DNA of 64,000 nt from Cytophagales bacterium UBA2561 (GTDB lineage: Bacteria; Bacteroidota; Bacteroidia; Cytophagales; Thermoflexibacteraceae), in assembly GCA_002340355.1 (NCBI GenBank), contig DDLX01000017.1, positions 310,001 to 374,000 on the forward strand, in the 5' to 3' direction. Shown here piece by piece: positions 1-8,055 of the stretch. The notes under the pieces were generated by a model. The model ran no database searches. It worked only from the letters and a program-made list of their open reading frames with translations, and had not been told where the DNA came from. Each line of letters begins with the position of its first letter. Position 1 is the first letter of the stretch. A program made the position numbers and the translations under genes.

Positions 1-1062
1 GCGAAAGCTATGAAGAATATAATTAAGGGGTATGGAAATGAATATCTAATTCCACACCACAGTCTATTGGATGAACTAGCCGAAGAATACAGTCATAAAG
101 AAGCAGGACAGGAACTTGCAAAAATAAGAACACTTATCAAGTCAATGATAAAAAATGGCGAGGTAGCCGACTGTAATTATGTAGAACTTCATAGACGAGC
201 AACAGCAATAGAATTTATTCTTGATGCTTTTAATGGAAAAGTTGATACAATTATGTCAAAAATAAGACATGATAATTATGGTAAATTATTACAAGCACTA
301 AAAGATGCTTACAGATTAGTAAATCATAATGGTAAACCATTTCGAGATGCAAGAATTACTGAGCGATATCTTGAGGTAATAGAAGAACAATTAAGACTTG
401 CTGTAACCGTCAAAGAACTTAAAAAGAAAGATTTAGAAGAACAAAAGCAAATTCGAGAAGCCATGAAAGAAGAGGAAAGAGTACGTAGGGAAGTAGAAAA
501 GGCACTCAAAGAGTCTGAAAAAGAAGAAAGAATGTTAGAGAAAGCCATGAAAAAAGCAGAACAAAAATTATTAAAAACCACTGAGGAAGAAAGAATCAAA
601 TTTGAAGAAGAATTAAGACAAATTCAACAAAAGCTTGCAGAAGCAGAAGCCAAAGGAAAAAGAGCCTTATCAATGGCTCAACAAACTAAGCAAGGGCATG
701 TTTATATTATATCGAATGTTGGTTCATTTGGAGAAAATGTTTTCAAAATTGGATTAACACGTAGATTGAAACCCTTAGATAGAGTCAAGGAACTTGGAGA
801 TGCCTCTGTTCCGTTTGCTTTTGATGTTCACGCCATGATTCACTCAGAAGATGCACCTAAATTAGAAAAAGATTTACATAATATTTTTGAGCTAAATAGA
901 GTCAATAAGATTAATCGTAGAAAAGAATTTTTTGAAATTCCTATTTCTGAAATTAAATCTAAAATTGACGATATGAAAATTGAAACACATTGGACAATGA
1001 AAGCAGAAGCACAGGAATATAGGGAGAGTGCTGAACTAAAAGAAAATGTTGAGGTCGTATAA
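1..1062 (+). CDS. DUF4041 / T5orf172 (GIY-YIG-like) protein, 5' end outside window
   Basis: The reading frame is open through the first base of the window (codons GCG AAA GCT before the first ATG at 10), so this is probably the C-terminal part of a longer protein. Visible residues 1-130 are helical, 130-225 form a highly charged Glu/Lys/Arg coiled coil typical of DUF4041, and about 228-330 match the T5orf172 variant of the GIY-YIG fold: GHVYIISN gives the GIY-like strand, VFKIGLTRR the YIG-like strand, with downstream Arg, Glu and the KEFFEI motif. GIY-YIG domains cut nucleic acid, and T5orf172 proteins are common in phages and accessory islands. Nuclease activity here is inferred, not shown. 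The family match is firm; the biological role is unknown. Confidence 0.75.
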   Translation, partial: AKAMKNIIKGYGNEYLIPHHSLLDELAEEYSHKEAGQELAKIRTLIKSMIKNGEVADCNYVELHRRATAIEFILDAFNGKVDTIMSKIRHDNYGKLLQALKDAYRLVNHNGKPFRDARITERYLEVIEEQLRLAVTVKELKKKDLEEQKQIREAMKEEERVRREVEKALKESEKEERMLEKAMKKAEQKLLKTTEEERIKFEEELRQIQQKLAEAEAKGKRALSMAQQTKQGHVYIISNVGSFGENVFKIGLTRRLKPLDRVKELGDASVPFAFDVHAMIHSEDAPKLEKDLHNIFELNRVNKINRRKEFFEIPISEIKSKIDDMKIETHWTMKAEAQEYRESAELKENVEVV

Positions 1063-1077
1063 TTTATTAAAAATAAG

Positions 1078-1115
1078 AAGCCCTACCAAATTTTTTAGTA
1101 TTTTTGATAGGGCTT
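1078..1115 (-). terminator. Hairpin terminator between convergent genes
   Basis: The arms AAGCCCTACCAAA and TTTGATAGGGCTT form a 13-bp stem. Read on the minus strand the single non-Watson-Crick position is a G-U pair and a T-rich stretch follows, so it best fits termination of the leftward sirtuin gene. It may also stop the rightward DUF4041 gene. Confidence 0.6.
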
Positions 1116-1141
1116 AATTCCGAAAGGAATATAAATCTGTT

Positions 1142-1846
1142 TTATAAATGAGCTTTCCGTTCCAACAAAGTCTCTAGTACTTTTTGCATTCCCGTAGTTG
1201 CTTTGCCCTGAATCATAAATAAATTTTTGCGGTCAGGAACAGCAGGCAAATTAAGATCAACAACAAATTTCAAGGAAGTTTCAGGTACATAATTAATCAA
1301 GTCTGCCGCAGGATAAACTTGCAAAGACGTTCCAACTACAATAAAAATATCTGCCTTTTCACTCAATTCCATTGCAGGTACTATCAAGGGAACTGCCTCA
1401 TTAAACCAAACAATATGAGGACGTAACTGAGAACCTTTTTCACAAAGGTCGCCCATATTTAATTCCCAACCATCCATTTCATAGACTAAATTGGGGTCAG
1501 CCGTACTTCGAGATTTAAATAATTCACCATGTAAATGCAAGATATTAGTCGAACCTCCTCGCTCATGCAAATTATCCACATTTTGCGTAATAATCTGAAC
1601 ATCAAAATATTCTTCCAATTCGGCACAAATTTCATGCGCCCGATTAGGGACAACTTCTAAAGCCCGTTTTCGGCGTTGATTATAAAATTCCAATACCAAC
1701 TCAGGGTTGTTTTTCCAGCCTTGAGGAGTTGCGACTTCCATTACATCGTGTCCTTCCCAAAGTCCATCTGATGCCCGAAAAGTAGGAATACCACTTTCCG
1801 CACTAATGCCCGCTCCCGATAAAATGACTAATTTCTTTTTTGCCAT
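1142..1846 (-). CDS. cobB: NAD-dependent protein deacylase (sirtuin, CobB type)
   Basis: Sir2-family enzyme that removes acyl groups from lysines using NAD+. Visible motifs: the NAD-binding GAGISAESGIPTFR near the N-terminus, TQNVDNLHERGG, the catalytic His in HLHGE, RPHIVWFNEAVP, and GTSLQVYPAA near the C-terminus. A Tyr and Arg in FYNQRRKRA sit where class III sirtuins (CobB, SIRT5) bind succinyl or malonyl groups, so desuccinylation is plausible. The four-cysteine zinc site of E. coli CobB is absent; only the Cys of LCEKGSQLRP remains in that segment. The start is the ATG at 1846, because the frame extends upstream only to a TTG. At 234 residues it has normal length. It lies codirectionally downstream of bshB1 after a gap of about 130 bp. 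Confidence 0.92.
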   Translation of the reverse strand: MAKKKLVILSGAGISAESGIPTFRASDGLWEGHDVMEVATPQGWKNNPELVLEFYNQRRKRALEVVPNRAHEICAELEEYFDVQIITQNVDNLHERGGSTNILHLHGELFKSRSTADPNLVYEMDGWELNMGDLCEKGSQLRPHIVWFNEAVPLIVPAMELSEKADIFIVVGTSLQVYPAADLINYVPETSLKFVVDLNLPAVPDRKNLFMIQGKATTGMQKVLETLLERKAHL

Positions 1847-1974
1847 GTTTTTATACAATTGTCCGCTTGTCTGAAAGGTTTTTCGGAAAAGATTTTCGAC
1901 AATAACGGATGATAATTTCTATTCTTGTTTAAAACTAAATATACGAAATGTTTAGGCAAAAGGGGAGTCGAAAT

Positions 1975-2703
1975 TTAAATTAAATCAAAGAAATCTCGAA
2001 CCCCAATTTGACGATTTTTGATAAATCCTTCGCCATATTTCACCCGAATAGCTTGTCCAAATTCACGGTCTCGCCCTTCCAAAAAATCAAAAAAATCAGG
2101 AGTAGAAATAAAGGTTTGTTTTCCTTTTTTACTATCGACATTTTTGGGGTTAAAAAACTGGGTTTCGTAGGCTAAAATAGATTTTACTTTTTTGTCCCGA
2201 TAATCCGAAATATCCACCACAAAATCAGGAGTTAAATAATCACTTTGGATAACATGAAAAATTTGTTTGGGACGATATGCCATTTGAGGTACATTTTCGA
2301 GTGTAGTCTCAATTTTAGGTAATCCAGCTAAAAAACAAGAAGTTACTGTTAGCTTGGAACTTCGAGAATGGTCAGGATGTCGGTCTTTGGGTGCATTAGC
2401 AATGACAATTTCAGGCTGATATTGCCGAATTTTTTGAATAACTTGAAGTTGATGTTCTCGGTCATTTTGAAAAAAACCATCCTGAAAACCTAAATTTTCA
2501 CGGGCAGAAAGTCCCAAAATTTCAGCCGATTTTTTAGATTCTTGTAGTCGCATTTCGGGTGTGCCTCGTGTGCCAAGTTCCCCTGCTGTAAGGTCAATAA
2601 CTCCTACTTTTTTGCCTTGTGCAATGTGTCTGGCAATTGTTCCTGAACAACACAACTCCGCATCGTCAGGATGTGCCATAATAGCTAAAATATCTAATTT
2701 CAT
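1975..2703 (-). CDS. bshB1: Bacillithiol biosynthesis deacetylase BshB1
   Basis: LmbE/PIG-L-fold zinc deacetylase that converts GlcNAc-malate to GlcN-malate, the second step in making the thiol cofactor bacillithiol. The zinc motif AHPDDAE is at residues 10-16 and the second metal motif HPDH near residue 117. TAGELGTRGTPEMRLQES is the conserved segment of the BshB1 branch, and the length of 242 residues fits BshB1 well. The family also includes mycothiol and lipopolysaccharide deacetylases, but the overall pattern is the Bacteroidota BshB1 type. It is transcribed away from ruvX, and the 150-bp gap holds promoters for both. Confidence 0.93.
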   Translation of the reverse strand: MKLDILAIMAHPDDAELCCSGTIARHIAQGKKVGVIDLTAGELGTRGTPEMRLQESKKSAEILGLSARENLGFQDGFFQNDREHQLQVIQKIRQYQPEIVIANAPKDRHPDHSRSSKLTVTSCFLAGLPKIETTLENVPQMAYRPKQIFHVIQSDYLTPDFVVDISDYRDKKVKSILAYETQFFNPKNVDSKKGKQTFISTPDFFDFLEGRDREFGQAIRVKYGEGFIKNRQIGVRDFFDLI

Positions 2704-2788
2704 TAATTTTGTGGTATATTGTTATGATTTGAACAATCAGATAATTTTCTAAAACTAACTAAAAATCGAAGAATTACTTTTTTTAACG

Positions 2789-2796
2789 TACCTTTG
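2789..2796 (+). promoter_or_regulatory. -7 box TACCTTTG ahead of ruvX
   Basis: Matches the Bacteroidota -7 consensus TAnnTTTG and is identical to the boxes ahead of rpmH, tdk, tRNA-Gln and rplB in this window. No good TTTG -33 box is seen 19-20 bp upstream, so confidence is moderate. Confidence 0.5.
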
Positions 2797-2909
2797 TCTA
2801 ACAATCTCATTAACAAACGGTTTATATTTCCACCAAAATTCAAGCTGACAAATTGATGAGTTTTTTATCCTTATTACGATACCTCCTTACACTTTTAAAT
2901 TCCATCAAA

Positions 2910-3332
2910 TTGGCACGAATTCTCGCCGTAGATTATGGCACTAAACGGGTAGGATTGGCAGTTACTGACCCGCTTCAGTTGGTTGCCTCACCTCTGGAAA
3001 CCGTACACGCCAAAGACGTAATTGCTTATCTTCAAAACTATATCAAAACCGAAGAAGTAGAATTATTTGTAGTCGGAAAACCACTTAACCGAGATGGTTC
3101 GCCTACGGATGCAACTCCTCACGTTCAAGGATTTATACGAAATTTACGAAAGAAATTTCCTGAAATTGAAATCCAAGAAGAGGACGAACGATTTACCTCT
3201 AAAATGGCTCAACAAGCCCTAATTCAAGGCGGTATGAAAAAGAAAAAACGCCGACAAAAAGGCAATCTTGACCGCATTAGTGCCGTCATTATTTTGCAGT
3301 CCTATTTGGAACGGAAAAGTTTTGGTTTTTAG
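2910..3332 (+). CDS. ruvX: Putative pre-16S rRNA nuclease / Holliday junction resolvase-like RuvX (YqgF)
   Basis: RNase H-fold YqgF/RuvX family, thought to process the 5' end of pre-16S rRNA and originally proposed as a Holliday junction resolvase. The catalytic Asp lies in ILAVDYGTKRVGLAVTDP at the N-terminus; FVVGKPLNRDG, EDERFTS and the closing DRISAVIILQSYLE are the other conserved blocks. I place the start at the TTG at 2910, which gives 140 residues beginning L/M-A-R-I-L-A-V-D, the usual family N-terminus and length. The ATG at 2856 would add an 18-residue hydrophobic extension with no family counterpart but cannot be excluded. Confidence 0.9.
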   Translation: MARILAVDYGTKRVGLAVTDPLQLVASPLETVHAKDVIAYLQNYIKTEEVELFVVGKPLNRDGSPTDATPHVQGFIRNLRKKFPEIEIQEEDERFTSKMAQQALIQGGMKKKKRRQKGNLDRISAVIILQSYLERKSFGF

Positions 3333-3389
3333 GTCGAATTCCGTAATTTTGTGGCAGTCTTTTCACGATAGTAAAGTTTTAATATACTT

Positions 3390-3421
3390 AGCACGGTTCT
3401 TTTTCTAAAAAGAACCGTGCT
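3390..3421 (+). terminator. Terminator-like perfect hairpin after ruvX
   Basis: A perfect 15-bp inverted repeat (AGCACGGTTCTTTTT and its complement) separated by two bases, followed by a T-rich stretch. It lies 57 bp downstream of the ruvX stop and separates ruvX from def. Confidence 0.7.
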
Positions 3422-3560
3422 ATCTTTATATTGTCATTTTACAATCATTTCATTAAAAAATTATATAGAGAAAAACGTAATGGCAGGGTTTTATATTAGG
3501 CTGTTATTCACCAATTGACGTTGGAAATTCTCTAAAAATACTCAGTATTCGCAAGAAATT

Positions 3561-4133
3561 ATGATTTATCCGATTGTGGCTTATGGCGACCCCGTTCTTC
3601 GAGATGTAGCCCAAGATATAACCAAAGAAGACTTCGAAAATCTCTCCGAATTTGTCCAAAATTTATTCGAAACAATGCACAATGCAGGCGGAATTGGGCT
3701 GGCAGCTCCGCAAATCGGAAAATCCTTACGGGTCTTCGTAGTAGATGGCAATGGCTCTGAAGATCAAGAACTTGAAGGCTTTAAAAAAGTTTTTATTAAT
3801 CCTACAATGTTGGAAGAATTTGATGAGCCTTGGGCATATGAAGAAGGTTGTTTGAGTATTCCAAACATTCGAGAAAGTGTTAAACGGAATTCTAAAATTC
3901 GGATTCGATTTTATGATGAAAATTGGAACGAACTTGAAGAAGAATTTGGTGGAATGCAAGCTCGTGTCATTCAACACGAATACGACCATATCGAAGGAGT
4001 TTTATTTACCGATTACCTCAGTCCTTTGAAAAAACGACTTTTGAAAGGTAAATTAAATAATATTTCGAGGGGAAAAGTATCTGCTGACTATAAAATGCGA
4101 TTTCCGAAACCACCCAAGAAAAAAAGACGCTAA
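3561..4133 (+). CDS. def: Peptide deformylase
   Basis: Removes the N-terminal formyl group from new polypeptides. All three family motifs are present: GIGLAAPQIG (residues about 44-53), EEGCLSIP (about 95-102, with the metal-ligand Cys) and QHEYDHIEG (about 138-146, with two metal-ligand His and the catalytic Glu). Length of 190 residues is normal. The C-terminal tail is strongly basic (PKPPKKKRR), which fits ribosome association. It is convergent with rnpA, with only 6 bp between the stop codons. Confidence 0.97.
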   Translation: MIYPIVAYGDPVLRDVAQDITKEDFENLSEFVQNLFETMHNAGGIGLAAPQIGKSLRVFVVDGNGSEDQELEGFKKVFINPTMLEEFDEPWAYEEGCLSIPNIRESVKRNSKIRIRFYDENWNELEEEFGGMQARVIQHEYDHIEGVLFTDYLSPLKKRLLKGKLNNISRGKVSADYKMRFPKPPKKKRR

Positions 4134-4139
4134 AATAAG

Positions 4140-4553
4140 CTACGATTTTTGGCTAATTCTTCGCAAAACTTTGCACAATCGATCTTCCATAAAACCAAAT
4201 GATTCTTGTTTTTTGGCGATGAAAATAATAGCTAAATAATGAGGAACAAAGGTTTGTTCTGTAAAAATATCTTTCCGATTTTTTCGGTAAATTTCACGAA
4301 TCTGGCGTTTAATCCGATTGCGTGTAACGGCTTTTTTAAAATTTCGCTTCGAGACCGAAATCAAAATTTGAGGAGGTTTTGAAGCGATTTCTTTTTGCTC
4401 TCTGAGATAAACTATCTTAAATGGATAAACAAATTCACTTTTCCGAATAGCAAACAACTGATTGATAATGCGAACATTACAAAGTTTTTCAGATTTAGGA
4501 AATTGTTCGCCTTGTATAGGAAACAAGGAATTAGTGGAAGGATTTTCGGACAT
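4140..4553 (-). CDS. rnpA: Ribonuclease P protein component
   Basis: Protein subunit of RNase P, which matures tRNA 5' ends. The signature SKRNFKKAVTRNRIKRQIRE (residues about 70-90) contains the RNR motif that binds the catalytic RNA. I start at the ATG at 4553, giving 137 residues. The frame is open upstream to about 4661, but those 36 residues show no family similarity. It lies downstream of rpmH and a 57-residue ORF, matching the widespread rpmH-rnpA order except for that inserted ORF. Confidence 0.93.
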   Translation of the reverse strand: MSENPSTNSLFPIQGEQFPKSEKLCNVRIINQLFAIRKSEFVYPFKIVYLREQKEIASKPPQILISVSKRNFKKAVTRNRIKRQIREIYRKNRKDIFTEQTFVPHYLAIIFIAKKQESFGFMEDRLCKVLRRISQKS

Positions 4554-4664
4554 GAACTGTCTTGATTTGAGAGGCTCACAAAGAAGAAAAAAAGCCGATG
4601 GAAACTCACTTAAAGTTTGATGTATTTCTTGCCCATCGGCGGACAGGACGACATCCGACAACGA

Positions 4665-4838
4665 TTATGCCTCAGCACTTTCAGGAGTACTTTCGGTAGT
4701 CGCTTCGGCTTTAGCCGCTTTTCGTTCTGCACGTCTTTTGTGGCGTTCGACCAAGATATTTGCTTTGCGAACTTGCCCCGCGTTGTAGTTCAATTTATCC
4801 TGTTTTTTCAGGATTTTTTTCGCTATTCTAAGTTTCAT
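4665..4838 (-). CDS. Small basic protein between rpmH and rnpA (57 aa)
   Basis: A 57-codon frame starting MKLRIAKKILKKQDKLNY and ending in an Ala/Glu/Thr-rich acidic tail. The first 40 residues are rich in Lys and Arg, as in ribosome-associated small proteins; the tail is low complexity. It is codirectional with rpmH (49 bp upstream) and rnpA (111 bp downstream), so it is probably cotranscribed with them. I do not recognise the family and give no function. The clean frame, ATG start and operon position support a real gene. Confidence 0.65.
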   Translation of the reverse strand: MKLRIAKKILKKQDKLNYNAGQVRKANILVERHKRRAERKAAKAEATTESTPESAEA

Positions 4839-4887
4839 GATTTTTACGATATTTAGATGAAATGAGTAACTTTAAGAAAAGAATCCC

Positions 4888-5046
4888 TTATCGTTTGTGA
4901 AATTTCTTATCCGAAACGGTCAAGCGTTTACGTCCTTTAGCTCTTCGGCGTGCTAAAACTTTTTGACCATCCGCCGTACTCATGCGCTTTCGGAAGCCAT
5001 GTTTATTTCTTCTTTTTCGCAAAGAAGGTTGGAAAGTTCGTTTCAT
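4888..5046 (-). CDS. rpmH: 50S ribosomal protein L34
   Basis: 52-residue protein MKRTFQPSLRKRRNKHGFR... followed by the L34 block RMSTADGQKVLARRRAKGRKRLTV. This near-invariant pattern identifies L34 of the large ribosomal subunit. It is the first gene of the leftward rpmH - small ORF - rnpA group and has a well-formed Bacteroidota promoter about 30 bp upstream. Confidence 0.98.
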   Translation of the reverse strand: MKRTFQPSLRKRRNKHGFRKRMSTADGQKVLARRRAKGRKRLTVSDKKFHKR

Positions 5047-5074
5047 CGTTTTGACTATTTTTAAGTTTGGCGGG

Positions 5075-5106
5075 CAAAGGTAAAAATTTTTATCTCCAAA
5101 ATCAAA
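5075..5106 (-). promoter_or_regulatory. Promoter of rpmH (TTTG-N20-TACCTTTG)
   Basis: On the minus strand TTTG (5103-5106) and TACCTTTG (5075-5082) are 20 bp apart, matching the Bacteroidota major sigma factor consensus. The predicted start of transcription lies 20-25 bp before the rpmH ATG. Confidence 0.75.
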
Positions 5107-5229
5107 GATTTCCTCAGTATTCCATCAATTCGTATCAAATTTTCTCCTTCTTTTCCTAATTAACAAGGATTTTGTTTAAAATCAAACTTAATTTCCTACT
5201 AAAAGACTGATTTTCAAAAAACAATAATT

Positions 5230-5262
5230 AGACCTGCCAAGTCTTAAAGACTTGGCAGGTCT
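5230..5262. repeat. REP-like palindrome (15-bp arms)
   Basis: Perfect inverted repeat with arms AGACCTGCCAAGTCT around a TAA loop. Its GC-rich arms stand out from the AT-rich surroundings, and it lies near no gene end, so it looks like a dispersed palindromic element rather than a terminator. I recall similar 'gacctgccaagtc' palindromes in other Bacteroidota genomes, but the copy number here is not known. Confidence 0.7.
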
Positions 5263-5539
5263 GGGATTCTTCACTACTGTTCGCGTCTTCACAAATAACT
5301 CCTTTTCAAAGATTTAGAGTTCAATTTTAAATCAGCTGTGAGGACACAGCCAATAGCCAAAATATCAACCTACCAATCAAGATATTTCATTTTTTTCTCA
5401 CCAAACTGTTCCTTTTCAGGCTTGCTGTATTATGAAGAATGAAAGTAGTCCTTTCCAACTCTCAAAAATGGAAACAGAATTGAAACGGGCAATTTTCAGC
5501 GTCAAATTAATTTCACTACACTCAAAACATTTTTCAAAC

Positions 5540-7156
5540 ATGGCAGGAGGAGCAAAAGAAACCCCTCGACAAAAGATGGTCGGCATGATGTATCTGGTGC
5601 TGACCGCTTTACTGGCATTACAGGTCAGTAATTCCGTACTCGACAAGTTTTTATTCATTGATGACAGTTTGCAACACGCCGTCCGAGTCGCACGAGAAGA
5701 CAATGAACAAATCTTACAAGGAATGGAAAAAAACGTAAAAGAAAAAGGTAATCGTCCCGAAGATTTGGCAGTTATCAAACACGCCAAAACCGTCATGACT
5801 GAAACCAATTTTCTCCTTTCGGAACTCGAACGAATGCGACAAGGCATTATTGAAAATTCTGGCGGAACAGATGAACAAAATAAGCCGAAAGGAGCAAAAT
5901 CCTATGACGAAGTGATGACTTATATGCTGGGAGCAGGTGGTTCAAAAAGTGGAGAAGGCTACAAACTCAAAGCAATGTTAAACGGTTATGCCCAAAAAAT
6001 TTCAGAATTGGACGAGGAAATTCAGATTGAACCATTGGCGCAAGATGCTTGGGAAATGACTGAATTTAAAAATAATCCTGACCAAAAAAATAAGGATTTT
6101 GCTCAACTCAATTTTGACCACACTCCGACCGTTGCGGCAATGGCAGTTTTGAGCCAAATGGCAACCGAAGTAGTACGAGTCGAAGCCAAAGCTCTTGAAA
6201 TTTTATCGACCAAAGTCGGAATTATGGACATCGAATTCGATGAAATTAAGGCTTTTGTGAGTCCCGAATCTAAGGTCGTTACGGCGGGAACGCCTTACAA
6301 AGCTCGACTTTTATTAACGGCATCTTCTTCGACTTTAACCCCAAAAATGAGTAGTTCGATTGGTACAGTCAAAGTAAATGGTGGGGTTGGTGAAATTGAA
6401 TTTACGCCTAATGTCTCCAATTTTAATGCCGAAGGAAAGGCAATTCAAAGTTGGCGAGGTGGAATTACCATCAATCACAACGGACGAGATACGACTTTTA
6501 CTTTCGAAGAAGAAATGACGGTTTTGAAACCTTCAATTCAAATTCAGGCAGCCGCAATTCAGGCTCTTTATTTCAATTGCTCCAATAAATTAAATGTTTT
6601 ATCTCCCTCATTAGGAGGTGCTTATTCTCCCGAATTTAGCACGAAAGGAGGACTTTCTAAGAAATTAGATAATAGCGGAAAAGTAGAAATTGTCCCAAAA
6701 TCAAAGAAAGTTCTTTTGACAGTCAAAAATAATGGTGCAACCATTGGAACACAAATTTTCCGAGTTCGTCCTGTACCACTACCCACGATTCAGATTTTGG
6801 GAGATAATCAAAAATTGAATCAAGTACAAGGTGGAAAAATTCCACGAACTTTGAAGGTGAAAATTAAGCCAAATTCAGATTTCAAGCAGTTCTTGCCCAA
6901 AGATGCCCGTTATAAAATCGTAAGTGCAGAAGTTACTTTAGCACGAGGGCGCAAGGAAGTTTTATCCAAAAAATTTGCCAGTAAATCCAGTCAAATTAAT
7001 CAAACTTCGATTAACATCAGTGATTTAGCCTCAAAAGCCAAAAAAGGAGACCGTTTAGTAATTCAAATCAAGAAGATCAATCGGTTAAATTTTCAGAATA
7101 AAACCGAAACCGTCAAACTTGGACAGCAAATTATAACATATCCAATTACAAAGTAA
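5540..7156 (+). CDS. gldM: Gliding motility / T9SS motor protein GldM
   Basis: GldM and GldL form the proton-driven inner-membrane motor of the type IX secretion system and gliding apparatus. The N-terminus MAGGAKETPRQKMVGMMYLV with a single membrane helix (about residues 14-33, ending LLALQVSN) is the GldM hallmark. It is followed by a long periplasmic helical and beta-rich region. Length from the ATG at 5540 is 538 residues, close to the family norm; the frame is open 36 codons further upstream without family similarity. Unusually, gldK, gldL and gldN are not adjacent: the flanks are rpmH (divergent) and an unrelated lipoprotein. The partner genes must lie elsewhere, or this is a second copy. 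Confidence 0.93.
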   Translation: MAGGAKETPRQKMVGMMYLVLTALLALQVSNSVLDKFLFIDDSLQHAVRVAREDNEQILQGMEKNVKEKGNRPEDLAVIKHAKTVMTETNFLLSELERMRQGIIENSGGTDEQNKPKGAKSYDEVMTYMLGAGGSKSGEGYKLKAMLNGYAQKISELDEEIQIEPLAQDAWEMTEFKNNPDQKNKDFAQLNFDHTPTVAAMAVLSQMATEVVRVEAKALEILSTKVGIMDIEFDEIKAFVSPESKVVTAGTPYKARLLLTASSSTLTPKMSSSIGTVKVNGGVGEIEFTPNVSNFNAEGKAIQSWRGGITINHNGRDTTFTFEEEMTVLKPSIQIQAAAIQALYFNCSNKLNVLSPSLGGAYSPEFSTKGGLSKKLDNSGKVEIVPKSKKVLLTVKNNGATIGTQIFRVRPVPLPTIQILGDNQKLNQVQGGKIPRTLKVKIKPNSDFKQFLPKDARYKIVSAEVTLARGRKEVLSKKFASKSSQINQTSINISDLASKAKKGDRLVIQIKKINRLNFQNKTETVKLGQQIITYPITK

Positions 7157-7351
7157 TCTAAAGTTCTATATTAATCTGTTTTTCAATTATTTAAGCCGAT
7201 AAGATGTTAGAAAATTTATAGGTTTTTATTTTAAATTGAAAATCACAGAAATATAGGTTTTTAGAAGTATTTTGGATTTTTATCTGAGGCTTTCTAACTT
7301 GTGAACTACTTAACAATAGACAAGTCAAATAACATAAATTTAAATAATCAA

Positions 7352-7843
7352 ATGAACAAACTTGTTGTTTTTTGCTTATTGATTTTCTGGGTAGTAAGTT
7401 GTAAACCTGCTCCCGAAGAAGCCCAAAAATATCATGAAGCCTTAATTATTCATAAAATTAAGGCTTCAGATGCATTCTTAACACTTAAAAAAACATTACA
7501 AGATACGGTATGGGAAAATACAGATGCTGAATTGGAGAATTTCAAGGAGACACTCCATGACGAAATCTATGCCATCAAAAATCAACCGACTTTTGATGAT
7601 AAATCCGATTACCGTACTACGATTCTCAATTACTTATTGGAACTCAAGAGTCTAGGTGATCATGAGGTAACAGATTATCTCGAATATATGCAAACTCCTG
7701 AAGAAGAATTAGTAGATAAGGATCGTAAATATTTAGCAAAAATTAAGCCCCTAATTCAGGAAAAGTATAATATTGCTGAAGAACATTTACAACACGGACA
7801 GGCTATTTTTTCCGAAGCGTATGGCATTACGATTAAAAACTAA
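7352..7843 (+). CDS. Hypothetical lipoprotein
   Basis: 163 residues from the ATG at 7352, starting with a lipoprotein signal (MNKLVVFCLLIFWVVSC, lipobox Cys at residue 17). The mature part is charged and predicted helical, with no recognised domain. The frame opens upstream at a GTG (7301), but that start would displace the signal peptide, so I reject it. It sits about 195 bp after gldM in the same direction; a role in gliding or secretion is only a positional guess. Confidence 0.7.
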   Translation: MNKLVVFCLLIFWVVSCKPAPEEAQKYHEALIIHKIKASDAFLTLKKTLQDTVWENTDAELENFKETLHDEIYAIKNQPTFDDKSDYRTTILNYLLELKSLGDHEVTDYLEYMQTPEEELVDKDRKYLAKIKPLIQEKYNIAEEHLQHGQAIFSEAYGITIKN

Positions 7844-7948
7844 CTTTATCTCTCATGGTTTGAACAGAAACTAAACATCTGATAATCAGCATGAACTATA
7901 AACTCTATTTTTGCTTATTTTTAGAAATTTAAGTTTCGTCTGAATTCT

Positions 7949-7979
7949 TTTGGATTCCCAACCAAATATTTTATTTTTG
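7949..7979 (+). promoter_or_regulatory. Promoter of atpD (TTTG-N19-TATTTTTG)
   Basis: TTTG at 7949-7952 and TATTTTTG at 7972-7979, 19 bp apart, match both elements of the Bacteroidota promoter. The leader to the atpD ATG would be about 70 nt. Confidence 0.75.
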
Positions 7980-8055
7980 TGCAATAAGTTTGTATAGTAA
8001 GAAAGTACTCTAACCCATTTGATTTTTCAAAAAAATCAGGAGACTAAGTATAAAT

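Larger units (their letters stand above)
5047..5539. other. Intergenic region between rpmH and gldM
   Basis: About 490 bp between divergent genes. It contains the rpmH promoter and a 33-bp palindromic repeat (5230-5262). No other coding potential is apparent apart from an open extension upstream of the gldM ATG, which I do not count as coding. Confidence 0.6.

Noticed and set aside
4617..4856. 79-codon rightward frame
   Set aside because: It is antisense to the 57-residue rpmH-rnpA intervening gene, and its Phe/Ser-rich product is typical of a shadow of a Lys/Arg-rich gene.
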